Origin: Geosiphon pyriformis
Taxonomy: Eukaryota > Glomeromycota > Glomeromycetes > Archaeosporales > Geosiphonaceae
DNA length: 64,000 nt
Reading direction: 5' to 3'
Assembly: GCA_016748015.1 (NCBI GenBank)
Contig: JAAOMT010000200.1
Coordinates: 804,984 to 868,983 of the forward strand
The position numbers and the translations under genes are program-made. How positions within the stretch are numbered: position 1 is the stretch's first letter; every line of letters starts with the position of its first letter. Under the pieces are notes generated by a model. That model searched no databases, was not told where the DNA came from, and worked only from the letters and a program-made list of their open reading frames with translations. Below, in pieces: positions 34,960 through 47,639 of the stretch.

Positions 34960-36110
34960 ATCTTACAGTGGGTAAAAAAAAACATAATTTCGAGAATTTT
35001 TTTCATTTGGCTGAACCTGCGACAATAAAAGCAAATCAAATGGCAGTTTGCCTTTCATTTATACGAAAACATATCTTACTTCTTGCTCTTATAAACCCTG
35101 AGTGCTTTGTTTTTAACAAGACAAAATTATGTTGGAACCACTTTCAAAAGTGTTCGAATTTTGAAGCAGAATATAACTTAGAGGTGATTTTGGAGATTCA
35201 AGCATGATCAGTACCTGAAGACATAATAAAAAAGTAGCAGAGGTAGTTTTATTGATTAAATGGCACATTACAGCTTATACTTTTTGAACTTTTTGAAATA
35301 TAACAATAGTGACCAATATTGATATTGAATCGATGATTCACTTTCCACTCCAACTTTCACAAATTCCAAGATCTCAAAATAATCCATCAGTGTTTCTACC
35401 TCAAAAATAAAAAAACAAGGATTTCTTACTGATTATATTACATGTTCATTATCTGAAAAAGACAAGTGGCATTTCAAAGAGTGGGTATTGAATATGATTG
35501 TATCAAATAGCTTTTCATTTACTTTCATAGAAAACCAAGAAATACAAGATCTTTTAATTTTATCATAGCAACTTTAAAGTTACACAACCAATGAGCAACT
35601 GGAAATCAAATTATTAAAAAATCAATAGGAAAAATGTCACAACATGCACCTGCAAATGAAATTGGAATAACTACAGCTTTTGATGGCTAGAAAACCATTA
35701 AATAAAAGCATTTTTTAGTGTCATTTTAATTATTTCTAAAAAGAAGCTTTAGTTTGGAATATATATAATATTAATAACCAATAATTAAAGAATTGAAGAT
35801 ATAGAAGTACTTATTAAAAATGTAATAGAAAATGCTGAAGAAAAGTGTATAAAAATTAATTGCTATGTATCAAATTCTGCTAGAAAATATGTGGTTGCAA
35901 GGTAAATATTATATTTATATTAATTTGTTTATATTTAAATATGATATTAATAGTACTATTGAATTTTTTAGACCACAATTAAGAATTAAATATTTGAATG
36001 AAATATTTATATTTTGTATACCACATTAGATAAACTTGGTTTTTGTGATGTTTTTAAGAAGTCTAAGCATATAAAGCAATATTTGAAAAATGGGAATATT
36101 TATTGTAAGT
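34960..36110 (+). mobile_element. decayed hAT-type transposase
   Basis: Broken + strand pieces in order: a WNHFQKCSNF segment like the second half of a BED-type zinc finger (35130-35165), a SVPEDIIKK segment (35208-35235), a segment with GNQIIKKSIGKM and TTAFDGWK (35600-35690) and a segment with CIKINCYVSNSARKYVVAR followed by an intron and LRIKYLNEIF and INLVF (35850-36040). The order zinc finger, DGW block, DSA/VSNSAxxY block and HxxNL block is that of hAT transposases as amplified in such fungi. Stops and frameshifts are many. It abuts the right edge of duplication copy 2. Confidence 0.65.
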
Positions 36111-37054
36111 TACTTTTATTTCTTTTTATATTTTACTGAATTACTACAAAATAAGCAATTGTAATGTCATAAACAAAATATTTTTTTGCCACTCCAGCTA
36201 AAAAATGTTGGAACAGTTTTTATTTTTATTTTGTTTTAAAAACTGAGACTGTAGTTAAAGTAAATAATATTTGATAGATTTAATTAATTATATCTTTTTA
36301 TTTATATAATTAGACATTAAATACAAAATTTTTGCCATAAAAAATTGACAAAATTAGTACTTTCTGAAATGGATAAATATAATATCCATTTTATTAAAAA
36401 ATACCAATTTAAGCAAAACTTTATATCTAATATTGTATCAGTTATACAAAATTTGCTATGGTCATTATGTATCATTTATTCAAAATACTGATTTCAAAAT
36501 TTTCTTCTATTATTTCGGGCTTTTTTATATACATTTTGGCTAGTAGATTAATTACTATTATTATACATTGTTTAAAAGAACACCAACACACATTTTACTA
36601 ATTAATTTAATGAAACTATTATTAATTTTTGGAAGTCAATAAGAGATTTAACATTAGAATTGTCTTAATTTGTTATGCAATTATTTGAAATATCTTTTAA
36701 TTTGTTTCTATTAAATGATTTATAATCAAACATAGATTTTTTATGCAAATATATATATATTTAAATTTTATGTTATTAATTCTAATTTTTTATATAAGTA
36801 TAAAAAAGTATTAACAATCAATTTTTTTAGGATTATTCAATAATTTACTGGAAGCTCTTATTGCTTTTATTCTTTAATAAATCTTCATAATTTAATTAAA
36901 TTAATTATATTATAAAATTTTGAAATGACTTATTAGATCTTTTAGTTTTTTAAATGATCAATGACCAGTCATTGGTCATTTGGGTCATTTTAAGTCATTT
37001 ACCATCACTGCCCAAGAAGTAGCAACCCAATTGCTAAAGATAATATTCCAGCAC
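36111..37054. other. very A+T-rich spacer
   Basis: Could include the eroded 3' part of the hAT element. A short direct/inverted motif AATGACCAGTCATTGGTCATT lies near 36956-36976. No gene. Confidence 0.4.
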
Positions 37055-39298
37055 AAATGTCCTAATTGAAGTATTTTACAAATATGTTTAGGAATAAGTG
37101 AAATGCTAGTTAAAATATTTAAAGCATAAAACAGATATCAAATTTTGATTACTTCTTGGCGTTCTGGAAGCAAATAGGATGCATGTACCAATCTTTTAAA
37201 CTTTTTATAGGGTGTATAAACCGTCGGGGAATACAAATGTAGTTTGTATAAAAATTTTTCGATGCAAGCTTTTTATTTATATAAATATCTAAAACTTGGT
37301 TTTATTGGATTTAAAGATTAATTCGCAACCCGAGAGAGATTAAAGGTTATTCTTGTATTTTTTAACTCTAGCTCAAACTAAGGTATCAAAGATGTTTTTA
37401 ACATTTATCATAGTTAATTTCAAAATTTAGTATTTTCAGATTTTGGGTTGTTTTTGAATAAATTTTTTTAATTAGTGAAATACAAGAAAACTGCGCTGCG
37501 GGATTTTTATTTCGAATTATTTCATAAAGAGCAAAGTTATCGGCCGATTTAAATAATCAAGACTATTTTCTAGGTTCTAAAAATAAACCAAGTATTGTTC
37601 GACTCTTTCTATTCAACATATCTCAAACCCCAAATTTTAGAAGATAAAATTTTTAGGAAACAACAAAATACTACATTCGCATATTATTATCAAAGAATTT
37701 GGGCAAATTTCTGCAAGTAAATCAAATTGAGAATCTGTTGAATTATTTATATATCCAAGAATTTCAAACACAGGGACGAATTATTTTCAAATTTCAAAAA
37801 TGTTTTTTGCATTATTTATTGATGATACGCAGAACCTCTGCTCCCTTTATCAAGAAATATTTAAAATCAAAATGAACAGACGGACAAAAAATTAGGACGG
37901 TTTTTTCGACACCGGAAAATTTTTCAAAGATTGTAGTAATACTAACAACCTTAAAATTGCACCCGCATGGTTCCTTTTAATCACAAAAGATATTCGTCTT
38001 TGCTTAATTTATTATTCAATTAAAGAGAGACTTGAAAATTCGAAGCGTATACACAAATGGAACGAATGTTATACGGTAAAAATGCTCAAAAAAAGGTATG
38101 TCCGCTGCAAAATTGTGCGCATGACTGATGAAGCATATGGAAACCAATGATAATGACAGCCAAAGAAGCAATATTCTGAGAAGATAACGTTCCAATTCAC
38201 AAGTGCAAGCTTGTGAAAGAACTCCAACTTAATCTTGGAATTGTGGCTTACTAATGGCCTTCACAATACCCGATCTTAGTCCAAAAGAAAATATTTGGAG
38301 GGAAGTTAAAAATTGGATTAACCAAAACCAAAAGCCATGAACAGAAGCTGACTTGGAGGAGGCAGTCTTTACTGGATGGAATGCTATTCCATAAAAGACA
38401 ATCCTTTAAGTTATTGACTCGATGCTAAAATGTGCTAAAAAAGAAATGATCATGCAACCCATTGATAAATGAATAATAAAGTTGTAGCGAAAAAGTTACT
38501 TGTATTACATAAAAATAATCCTCATATTTTTTAACTTGAAAAATTCGTCTAAAATTTGTGTCACCGTCTCTAGTGAAAATTATGTAATTCATTTTGGAGC
38601 AAGGTTGATTATTTTTATTTGTGAAAGGATCTTTGTATAATCCAAATTTAAATTAAGATTCAGGTTTTCCCGTTAAATCAAGCATCAATTAGATTTGCCA
38701 ATTATATCTAATAAATAAAATAAAATAAAATAAAATAATCATTGCTTTCCAGAAAACGAATGTTTAAAAGTGGTCAAAGCGATGTTTTTTAGGGTTCAAA
38801 TATAAATAAAAGCCAAAACAGGTACATGAGCTCTGTCTTTGATGATTATATTGTGAAGAATGCCAGAAAACTTCCATTAAATAAAACGAATAAAGGAACC
38901 TCTTTTAAAAACACTTTGCAAGCTCTTATTCAATATTTTTGGCTTTAGAAAATAATTTTTTATTTTATTGCTTCTTAAATGTCACTGAGCATTAATATAC
39001 ATGTATTTTCTTGAAACGAAATATCCAGGCGGATAACAAAACAAACCATTTCATTTTCAATTAAAAATACGAACGACTTTTACAATTCAATTTCTATTTT
39101 TACGGAGGGAAAGAACGTTCTATCAAAATTTTATGAGCAACTAGGGCAGCTGGCAAATGATTCGGTAAAAAAAAAAATATCTCGTCAACCAAAATGAGAG
39201 TGACAGATTTTCTGGACGAACATACCACCCACCAAATTTGGCACAGGTAATCTCTTTAATTTGCATTTAGTTGATTTTAGTGAAGTAATTTAGAGAAT
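37055..39298 (+). repeat. outer inverted-duplication arm A' (partner 6290-8925)
   Basis: Collinear with the reverse complement of 6290-8925, from the AAATGTCCTAATTGAAG block to the GGTAATCTCTTTAATTTGCA block. See the partner entry. Contains the second Tc1/mariner remnant and the duplicate of the small-gene 5' exon at about 39190-39246. Confidence 0.85.
38040..38470 (+). mobile_element. decayed Tc1/mariner-type transposase
   Basis: Readable blocks are KKGMSAAKL (near 38090), NDNDSQRSNIL (38150-38182), then PDLSPKENIWREVKNW (38265-38320, the DDE-superfamily D-L-x-P-x-E-N-x-W block) and EADLEEAVFTGWNAIP (38345-38395), with MLKCAKK at the end. The internal part holding the first catalytic residues is largely lost and stops interrupt the frame. 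Confidence 0.8.
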
Positions 39299-41176
39299 GC
39301 TTCTTATGATCTTATCTATGGTTTAAATGATGTGCCATCTAAATTTGTCAACAGGGAAGTATAAAATGTGATTGAAATTACACAGATAAAATCCATCGCA
39401 AAAACCATTCATTTTCTGCCAATCAAAAGAAAGGTTATCTTACCATCCCTATTTGAGTAAAATTTGGGGGACAAAAGTTAATATACTTCTCAAATATAGT
39501 TTACAAAACCAAATTATTATTGGCTTTTAATTTAATTATTCAATATCATTTCTAGCCCAACGATCAAAAAAAATGAGAGCCTCATACTTTTTAAAATTCC
39601 TTTGAAAGACTTTTCAAAAAATTAATTAAAAATCTTTAGTAATTTAATGTTTGCCAACAAGGTCCTTGAAAAACATGTGAATCTAGCGCAATGTTGAACA
39701 AAAATTTAATTAAACTCTCAATATGAATTTCTAGTCGATGTTTCTTTCGAGTTTTCTATTGATCACTGATGATTGCAAAAAATCCAACGATTTAAAGAGG
39801 CTCAAAAATTAAAATATTTCTCAAAAAAGACAATTTTATTTCAAAATTGATTCTTTCTATAATCTTTGTATCTGTATAAATTATTCCCAAATATACCAAA
39901 AGCTTTACAATCAATTTTTTACAAACTTTAAATTTCAAAGAAATGTTACAAATAATTAAACCTCAAAAAACTAAAAACTAAAAATCTATTTTATTTAAAA
40001 ATATAAAGCTTTATGGGGACAAAATCATAAAACCATGTTGTCAATTCCAAAAACTTATTTTTAAAAAATTTCAACAAAACAAATAATAATGTTCAATTCA
40101 AAACAGCAGTTTGATTTATTCGTATAAAATCAATTTTAGATTTGAAACAAAACCTGAAATAATTTTAAATTCAGAATTAGTTTTTATTTTTGTAATTTTG
40201 TCTTAAATAAATTAAGTGAATTATATCTATAAAATATAAATATTAAATTGAACAAGAATTGTGTCTTATAAACATTTTTGATTCCACTATTTTGATTTTC
40301 AAATACATATTGAGAGTGTTAAATAATGTATATTTTAGATATGAAAATACCTGTCGAAATTAGGCCCATTTCTGAATTAATACAAGTAGGTTAGGTTTCA
40401 TGGCTTGAATAATTACATTCTGGTTATCTTGAATCCCGTTTTATTTTGATACCCAGTGATTCCCCTGAGCAACATAGTACCATTTGATCACGAGATAAGT
40501 AACTCCAAATGTGAATTTGATTACTACAATATCTATTTGCTATGATGGAATAATATAACTAACATTCTATGTTCCTTGCGGGCTTCATATACCTCAAGAA
40601 TGTAAATATTCGAAAGGAACGAAAACCTGCCTTAGAAATTCAAAGAAATTAATTCAAATTAAGGGGCTATATCATAAATGACCATCCTCTTTAATAAAAA
40701 AACGAGTTGAAATGAGTAAATTAATAATAGATTCAAACAGAAAATAATCAAATTCAATGATTGAAATATCTTTAATTTTAAAACAGCAAGGTGTAAATCA
40801 AATGCTACCAGGATATTGCTGGCAAACTAATCAAAGAAATTCAAGGTTTATTTTCTTACCATATTGACAAAATCAAACATGATTAAGAAAACAGGTGCGA
40901 AAAGAAAGTAATGAATCATCTTATTATTTTGAGGAAGAATTTGGTTATTTTAATTAACATCGAGAGTAGATTTTTTCGTTCAGAGAATTCAGTAAATTTA
41001 AAAAGCAAAAAAATAATTACCTATTTTTAGAATCAGAGCCAACAATTTTCCAGTTTAACTTCATTTTGATCGATCTGTCTTCCTAAAATTTCTTTTAATT
41101 TTCAAAATTCGATATACCATTTTAGATAATGTGAGATTAAGGATGGCTAAAAAGAGAAGAGAATTTTATCTTACTT
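39299..41176. other. intergenic, nothing firmly recognised
   Basis: A+T-rich. 40790-40870 reads QQGVNQMLPGYCWQTNQRN on the + strand before stops and might be a transposon shard. Otherwise no coding signal. Confidence 0.4.
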
Positions 41177-41572
41177 TCAATACATATCATCAATCACAAT
41201 ATCCTTATTGCTAAGTGCTCTGAAAAACTTTTGCGTTAACTCCTTTTGTTCATCCCGTGCCGCTTTCCGATAGTATTTTATGGCCTGGTGAAGATCTTTC
41301 TGAGTACCATGCCCATAGACGAAAATTTTCGACAAAAATTTTTCAGCTACAAGATCCCCCTGACCAGAGGCACGGTGAAAACAACGAAATGCTCTTATGC
41401 TATCGTGATCATTGCCAAGACCCCAATAATATCGGCATCCTGAAAGACACCATTGAACAGTAGTCATTCGTGATCGATGAGCAGCCTTTGCTTCAGGGTC
41501 TTTTGATAAATCTCCTTTTCTCTTGGACATTTTAGGATGGTATGAGAATTCAATAAAATTGTTATCGATCAT
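41177..41572 (-). CDS. short Sel1-like repeat protein
   Basis: From ATG 41572, 131 residues; a second in-frame ATG at residue 15 (MSKRKGDLSKDPEAKA) is also plausible. The body has Sel1-type repeats (helix-turn-helix, TPR-like): GCRYYWGLGNDHDSIRAF then HRASGQGDLVAEKFLSKIFV and GHGTQKDLHQAIKYYRKAA, with the typical G-x-G and D-x-x-x-A spacing. Sel1 repeats act as protein-protein scaffolds; Glomeromycotina have very many, often linked to kinase domains (general knowledge), but there is no kinase here. It may be a whole small gene or the last exon of a longer one. Similar to the gene at 44049-44639. Confidence 0.65.
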   Translation of the reverse strand: MIDNNFIEFSYHPKMSKRKGDLSKDPEAKAAHRSRMTTVQWCLSGCRYYWGLGNDHDSIRAFRCFHRASGQGDLVAEKFLSKIFVYGHGTQKDLHQAIKYYRKAARDEQKELTQKFFRALSNKDIVIDDMY

Positions 41573-44048
41573 GCTTTTATAATAAAAACTGGGGTAAGAT
41601 CATCAACATGATTCCAAAATGTGTAATATCAATCACTAGCCTATCTTGAATCTCACAGGGACCTCAAAATCTTTGGTCGTTTTTACCTTTGCAGGTAAAT
41701 ACTTTACAACATTTAAGGCAAAAAAGTTAATTAACATGTATTTATTAAGATTCAGAACCTAATTTCTTTGTTGTATGAACAAAGCGTATTATTATTTTGA
41801 AATCAATAAAATTTATTATTGAAAGTTATATGAATTTATTATAACAAATTGGGAAATTTATTATATTTTTAGGTTTTAATTCAATCAATCTTTGATATTT
41901 TAGATTACAAATTATTTGTGTTTATAAATACAATAAACATAGCATATATAATCACAAATTGCTTAGTCCTCAAATAATTGCTAATTTACATAGTCATTTA
42001 AAACTTATGATAGAAAAATTTATTATTATATAAAAATTTAAGGTAAGAGTTAAAATTAAAAAAAATCAAATATTAAAAAAAAATAATTAATAAAAAGCTT
42101 TTAAAAGCAGTCTGCTTATATTTTATATTTCTTTAGGAGGGATGAAAGTGGTGAGAAGAACAAAATTTAATGAGTCTCGGCGATTAGGGAGGGTATAATA
42201 TAGCGGTTTATTTTAGTAATATGCATGAACTTAACGGGGTAAAATATAAATTTTTTAAAGATGTTAAAAAGTATATATTCCCAGATCCAAACCTTCCAGC
42301 CTTCTTTCATTAATTCACCTAGTACATCGAGCTTGTTCTATTGAAAACCTTCAAAGCTATAGTCCAGACAATCGGAAACTCAGAGGTGAAGATTGATGGT
42401 ATACTTGATGATATTTTCGTCAGACTCATTGGCGTAAAATTCCGAAGAATCTCTAATATCTATTCACTGTAATAAAATAAGAAGAAACTGTCTAAAGAGA
42501 CTGGACAGCTTGGCTCAAACAAAAAAGACAGTATGTCTAGTTACATCACACTTTTGAGCTGGGGTTTTGAGATGATTTATGTTCTATCCATGTTTTATTA
42601 ATAACATCCACAAAAGATTCAATTAAACAGTAAAGAATTGGGTAAGTTATTTAATGTGATAAAATATAATTTTAGACTGTTTGCTTTATTTTAGGTAGCA
42701 GAAGTTGATGGTTGATTTTTTCAAAAGTGCAATTTATTTCAATTTAAGCTTTACTTGTGATTTTCTGTAGAAGAATTCGTGTAAAAGGATTAAAGTGGTA
42801 AGTAGAAGTTAACAGATTTTTAATTTATTCGCATTGCAACTTTCTTATTTGATAATGTGGAAAGGTTGTGAGATTCTAATACACATTAAATTATTTTCTA
42901 ATTACAAGTTATAAGAGCAAAAGGCATCATATTTTTTGTCCCATAATTATAGCGCAAACATCAGCAGCTATGACGTCTCAGACAAACAATGACAGAAACC
43001 ATACTGCTTGATTCCCCATCATTAGAGTATACCTTTTTTCCCTTTCACAAGGCCTTAAGTCATATATTTCTTCAAAAAAGCCCGCAAGTATTATGACAAA
43101 GGTTGCCAAGGTAGTGACAATTTTTCAATCGCGTTTTGCTAAAATCTATAGGTATTATACTTTCAGATTGCATACGAACAATAGGACTCTGGATGACGTC
43201 GAGCCGATGTTAAAATACCGATGAAGAGTTCCAAGAAATAATATTCATACAAAACTATATATGTTCATGAAGTCACAGCGCCAACATCTATCAAGCTTGT
43301 TTACCAAAAAATAACCACATTGAAGACATATTTACAATAATTGTGGAATAGTGGGCATGTATAATAAAATTTAAAGTGTGGGGTATCAAATAGACAGAAG
43401 TCTATATTATTCTGTTTGAATTCACAGGGCAAACAAAAAATCAGGTCATCTGCTTAAATAAATAAACGATTGACCACATTTTTAGTGGTGCAAAAACCTA
43501 ATTACGACATGACTTTTAAAATCTTGTGAACAAAAAAGCAACTCGATACTCTGACCCAAAATATTTTATTCTTCAATGAAGATAACAAGAAAAGACCCTT
43601 TAATAATTTTATGATAGAAGCAATTTAACAATCATAAGTATTTTGTATTTAATATTCAATATTTAATATTTATTTTCAAGTTACAATTCAAAATCCAAAA
43701 TCATTATTTTTTTTTATTAATATGAAAAAAATTTTATATTTTATCTAACTTCAAATTTAATAAAAACATACAAGAAAAATTATTTACAGATTTGTTAATA
43801 ATTTTGATAGTCTGAAAAAATATAATTAAAAGAAAAAATTATAGATTATACTTTTGCATTGATTACTCATTATTTTATATGAAACATATTAAACTGAAGA
43901 AACAACAGAAAATAAAACACTCGGAGGCTGTGGAATGATTGTAGAAAATTTTAGGCGAATTTCTAATTTTGTAGCCCTTCTAAATAATCTAAAACTCTTT
44001 TTATAAATTCGTTTTAACTTAAAATTAGGTGTTATATATTTATTAATT
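41573..44048. other. intergenic with possible coding shards
   Basis: Mostly A+T-rich. Around 42335-42470 the + strand reads FKAIVQTIGNSEVKIDGILD then FVRLIGVKFRRISNIYSL before a stop, protein-like but isolated. Around 42950-43220 another open stretch (MTKVAKVVTIFQSRFAKIY) is similar in quality. I recognise neither. Confidence 0.35.
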
Positions 44049-44639
44049 CTAAAATTTTTCTAATTTTTTTAATAAAGTGATTGAAGATGTAGTCGCGAAT
44101 ATATATCTATCTAAAATGTCAAAGTTCTCATTAGATAATGAAGTGACAACTTTTCTATGAGATTTTATTGCAGCATGAATGTCTTTATTAACTCCTCGTT
44201 CAAATGTATAACAGTAGCCAAGAAATCTATTTGCAACATTACTCCCTTTCTCGCCGGCATTTTTGAAGCAACAATACGCATTTAAAGAATCAGTTTCTGT
44301 TCCAATAGCACAGTAGTACATACAACCAAAAAGTGCGATTTCATCTGTCGTTTTATTGGGTTTTCTTAAGTATTGAATTAATTGTTTTCTTTCAATTTGG
44401 TATTTATGGAATAATCCAAGAAGGTGAAAGTAAGTCCAAAGCTGGGGTGTTTGACATCCGTATCGAGAGAATTGTTTCAAAATATTTTGAAGATTTTCAA
44501 GGTTTAATTCTTGTTTTGTCATTGTTAGATTTGAATTTTGTGAAGAGAAAAATTTTTGGAATGATATGGTTTTATTAGTTCTAAGAAGAGGCTCAGAAAA
44601 AATGATTCGTTCGGATATGGCGCTATACTCCTGCATCAT
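44049..44639 (-). CDS. Sel1-like repeat protein
   Basis: From ATG 44639 (MMQEYSAISERIIF), 196 residues, single exon. The N-terminal 75 residues are helical (ELNLENLQNILKQFSRYG, LLGLFHKYQIERKQL). About residues 95-165 hold two Sel1-type units: IALFGCMYYCAIGTETDSLN, CCFKNAGEKGSNVANRFLGY, CYTFERGVNKDIHAAIKSHR. The repeat spacing matches the protein at 41177-41572, and both lie on the - strand 2.5 kb apart, so they may be diverged paralogues. Probable protein-interaction adaptor. No catalytic domain is seen. Confidence 0.65.
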   Translation of the reverse strand: MMQEYSAISERIIFSEPLLRTNKTISFQKFFSSQNSNLTMTKQELNLENLQNILKQFSRYGCQTPQLWTYFHLLGLFHKYQIERKQLIQYLRKPNKTTDEIALFGCMYYCAIGTETDSLNAYCCFKNAGEKGSNVANRFLGYCYTFERGVNKDIHAAIKSHRKVVTSLSNENFDILDRYIFATTSSITLLKKLEKF

Positions 44640-45280
44640 GTGCAATTATAGTATATGACAACCTTACATTGAGTTACTAAATAAAGCGAAATAATCGGAC
44701 GATTTCGGGGAGATATAGGGTTTTTAATGGTTCATATAAAATGAGCTACCCAGCCAAAATTAAAAATAATTAGCCTTAGCTTCTTAAATCAGGATTTTTA
44801 ACTTTTTTTGGTAACAAGCCGAATGAGTACAAAAAAGCAAAAGGAAATTATAGAAATTTTGAAAGCGGGAAATTAGAGATTTGGTCAATATATGCTAAAA
44901 ATTATCAGCCTTTATTTTTAACTACAAATCACGACCAATCTTTTCGGTTGACCGCATTACTGGATAATGAAAACAGTGGACCAATCATACAATTTACCAC
45001 GAGAATAAAAGAAACTACATGTGTTTTTGTTCAAATGAATACATATAAGTGTTTTTGAAGAAGGGTACTAAGAAATAATATACTGAGCATATAGCTGATT
45101 TTTTCACATAAATAAAAAACGACCTGAACAAACCTTACTATTTTAAATCATGTCGAATAATGAAAAATATGTATCACTATTGTGGAAAATATATCATGGA
45201 AATATTAAAATAGGCAAGAAATCTAAAGATTAACATGAAATTTTTATTCCAAATTTGAATGTCAAGTACATTTATTTATT

Positions 45281-45312
<32 letters not shown>

Positions 45313-46118
45313 TAACATATGTAATTTGGTTCACACTCATAAAATGGGCATTTTTGGATCCAAAAAAGCTTATAAGAAGAAAAGTTTTGATCCTTACAAA
45401 AATAGTTATAATAATAATATTTAAATGTTTATTTTCCAGTTTTTGTAAATTTCAGAAACCAATAAAAAAATATAAAATATCCAAATAGAAATGATTCTTT
45501 ATTAAATAAAAAGTTTATTAACCATTTCCCATTTTAAAAATTCAATTTTAAACCTAATTCTAATTTTTTGTTCAAAAGATTTTAATTATTGGTATTTATT
45601 TATTTTTTATGTTTAACCTAAAGATGATATCATTAGTAAAATTTGTAAGATTTATTTTTGTACGGGAAATTTTTCTACATAAAACGAAATAAATTTATTT
45701 CAAAAAAGACTAAATCCAAACATAATTAATATTGCAAAACTAAATAAGACTCTTAAGCAAAGGGTTTTGATACTTTAACTATAATAATCCTTCAAAGATG
45801 ACAGGAAAGTAACAAACTGAAATTTTTGCCGCCATAAACTTTTTAACTTCAAACTTTTTTCATCTGCTGAGAATAATAAATGTCTCATTAAGCTAGGCAA
45901 AATAATTTTAATTTTCAGGGTTTCTCTATTTGCAATTTTGAAATTCTAATTAAAAATAACAGAATATATATTCAATTTCCCAAACTTTTACATGGGATAG
46001 ATTTTTTTGTAAAATAAGGTTTTTGTGCGCTGTTACTCAATGATGATCCCTGCATAAAAGTATAAATAAGATGGTACCCAGTTTTATTGTATGAAATCTT
46101 TCCAAAAATCCTTCCACC
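44640..46118. other. intergenic
   Basis: No gene recognised. Contains the TTTC microsatellite at 45279-45314 and, just before 46119, a region with TATAAATA (46061-46068) suitable as a TATA box for the next gene. Confidence 0.45.
45279..45314. repeat. (TTTC)n microsatellite
   Basis: Uninterrupted TTTC units, about nine copies. Confidence 0.9.
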
Positions 46119-47168
46119 ATGTCAGAAATTGAAAGAGTTCCTCTTCTAAATGAAACACATCGCAATGATAATGCTTCTACTATATTTAATCGTCGCAATT
46201 TGCGACAATCAACAATTATTCTTATAGCTATAGGGATTATTTCTTTCGTAATTATTGTTTTTGGAGTCGTTGCTTTATCACACATGTTTGCAAGTGAAGA
46301 TTTTCCTCTGAACCCAGGAATTTCATTAATTCCAAAAGACTATAAATTGCGATTCAGTTCTAGATTTTTGATTAATAACCTTTCTGATTATATCATTGAG
46401 CAACCAACCTCAGTTGATTTTGTACAGCAGAAAAACCCTGAAAATCAAACAGAAGTTAAAAATTATTCGGATGAAATGAATGAAAATCATTCACAAAAAA
46501 CTGTGACCACTAGAAATCCGGACAAAACTTGGGTAGGCGCAGAAATGATTTCAAATAGAATGACATGGAGCTCTTGGGTTTCGGCAAAGTATCAAATTCG
46601 TGAAAAACATAACGATACTACTGGAAATGAGACATATTTTTTAACGGCCAATGCATCCACTAAATTTTGGACCTATTATTCCACTGTTTTTGTTGATTTC
46701 ACATCTACTGATCAACTCGAGGCTGATGATTTTCGAGCTTGTCGATATCAATTGGTTTGGAGGTGGATTGCCAGCGGATCGATTAGTCGTCAATGCCCAA
46801 ATCTTGGTGAAACTAGCTTTCAGCAGGTGTCTTTTGTATCAGGGACTGGCCTGTTTGGTTTAGATTTTTTCGATGTCAGCGGCACGGTTAAATTCGCGGT
46901 AGTAAGTAGACCAGATTTCTCATGGGATGGCTTGCAATCAAGGTGTGTAGTTACCCTTTAGATTTTATCACATAGATTTCTAATAAAAAATTTAATTCGT
47001 CTCGATTCTAATTTTCTAAATTTGTGAAAAATTTACCATAGGCAAATTGTAGTATATCCAGAAGCTTCTTTTTCACCCTTAATACCATCGATTTATACTG
47101 CCTTCAATAATTATTATTATTCAAAAAAAAGCAGTTATAGAAATCGAAAGATTCAGAATAAATCTTAA
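46119..47168 (+). CDS. single-pass (type II) membrane protein of unrecognised family, member 1, 2 exons
   Basis: Exons 46119-46942 and 47042-47168 join in phase (LQS-R-QIVVYPEASFSPL), 316 residues. No signal peptide; a cytosolic N-terminus of about 30 residues carries ERVPLLNE, an acidic-dileucine-like sorting motif, then one membrane helix (TIILIAIGIISFVIIVFGVV). The ectodomain has several N-x-S/T sites and two Cys flanking a Trp-rich stretch (RACRYQLVWRWI, SRQCPNLG). It shares with the product of 58973-60088 the blocks PLLxx, PLxxGxSxIPxxYxLxxxSRF, DYxIEQPxxxDF, DDxxACxYxxxW, LxFFDV and the second-exon pattern PxPSxPLxPxI(Y/F)TAxxxYY. Probably a Golgi, endosomal or vacuolar membrane glycoprotein. 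I know no named domain for it. Confidence 0.8.
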
Positions 47169-47600
47169 CCTGAAAATTCAGCTCCTTAAGTATTTATAAC
47201 CAGTGATTATGTTAACCCAAAGGTACACTAATGAAAATACTTTTTCTGATTATATTTTATATAGTTACACACCCAACTTATGTTTACATTTTATTTTCTT
47301 CATCTTCTTAAAAGACCCCACTAATTATATCGCTTCCAAGAATTGCATGTTTAATTTTAAATTTTAGCTAAATTCATTTAAATTAAAAATCAAGTAATAG
47401 GCATTAAAATCCTCTTTTTGAAACCACAGGTTTAATAAGCAGTGAAACTTCATTTGCTAATGAGATAAACATGAAAATTTAAAAAGAAACACCTCTGAAT
47501 AAAAATTCCTAGGATATTTTGGAAACGCAAAATCTTTTTAATGCTTTTATTTGAACCGATTAAAATTTGTAATATTGAAGCGGAATTATATTGTAAAGGT
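47169..47600. other. intergenic between convergent genes
   Basis: Spacer between the membrane protein gene and the - strand phospholipase C pseudogene. Nothing recognised. Confidence 0.4.
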
Positions 47601-47639
47601 TGAATTGTGTTTTTTAAATATTGAAAAATTAATATTTGA

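Noticed and set aside
45255-45488. Open stretch over the TTTC repeat
   Set aside because: Translation of a microsatellite (Leu/Phe/Ser repeats); no gene evidence.
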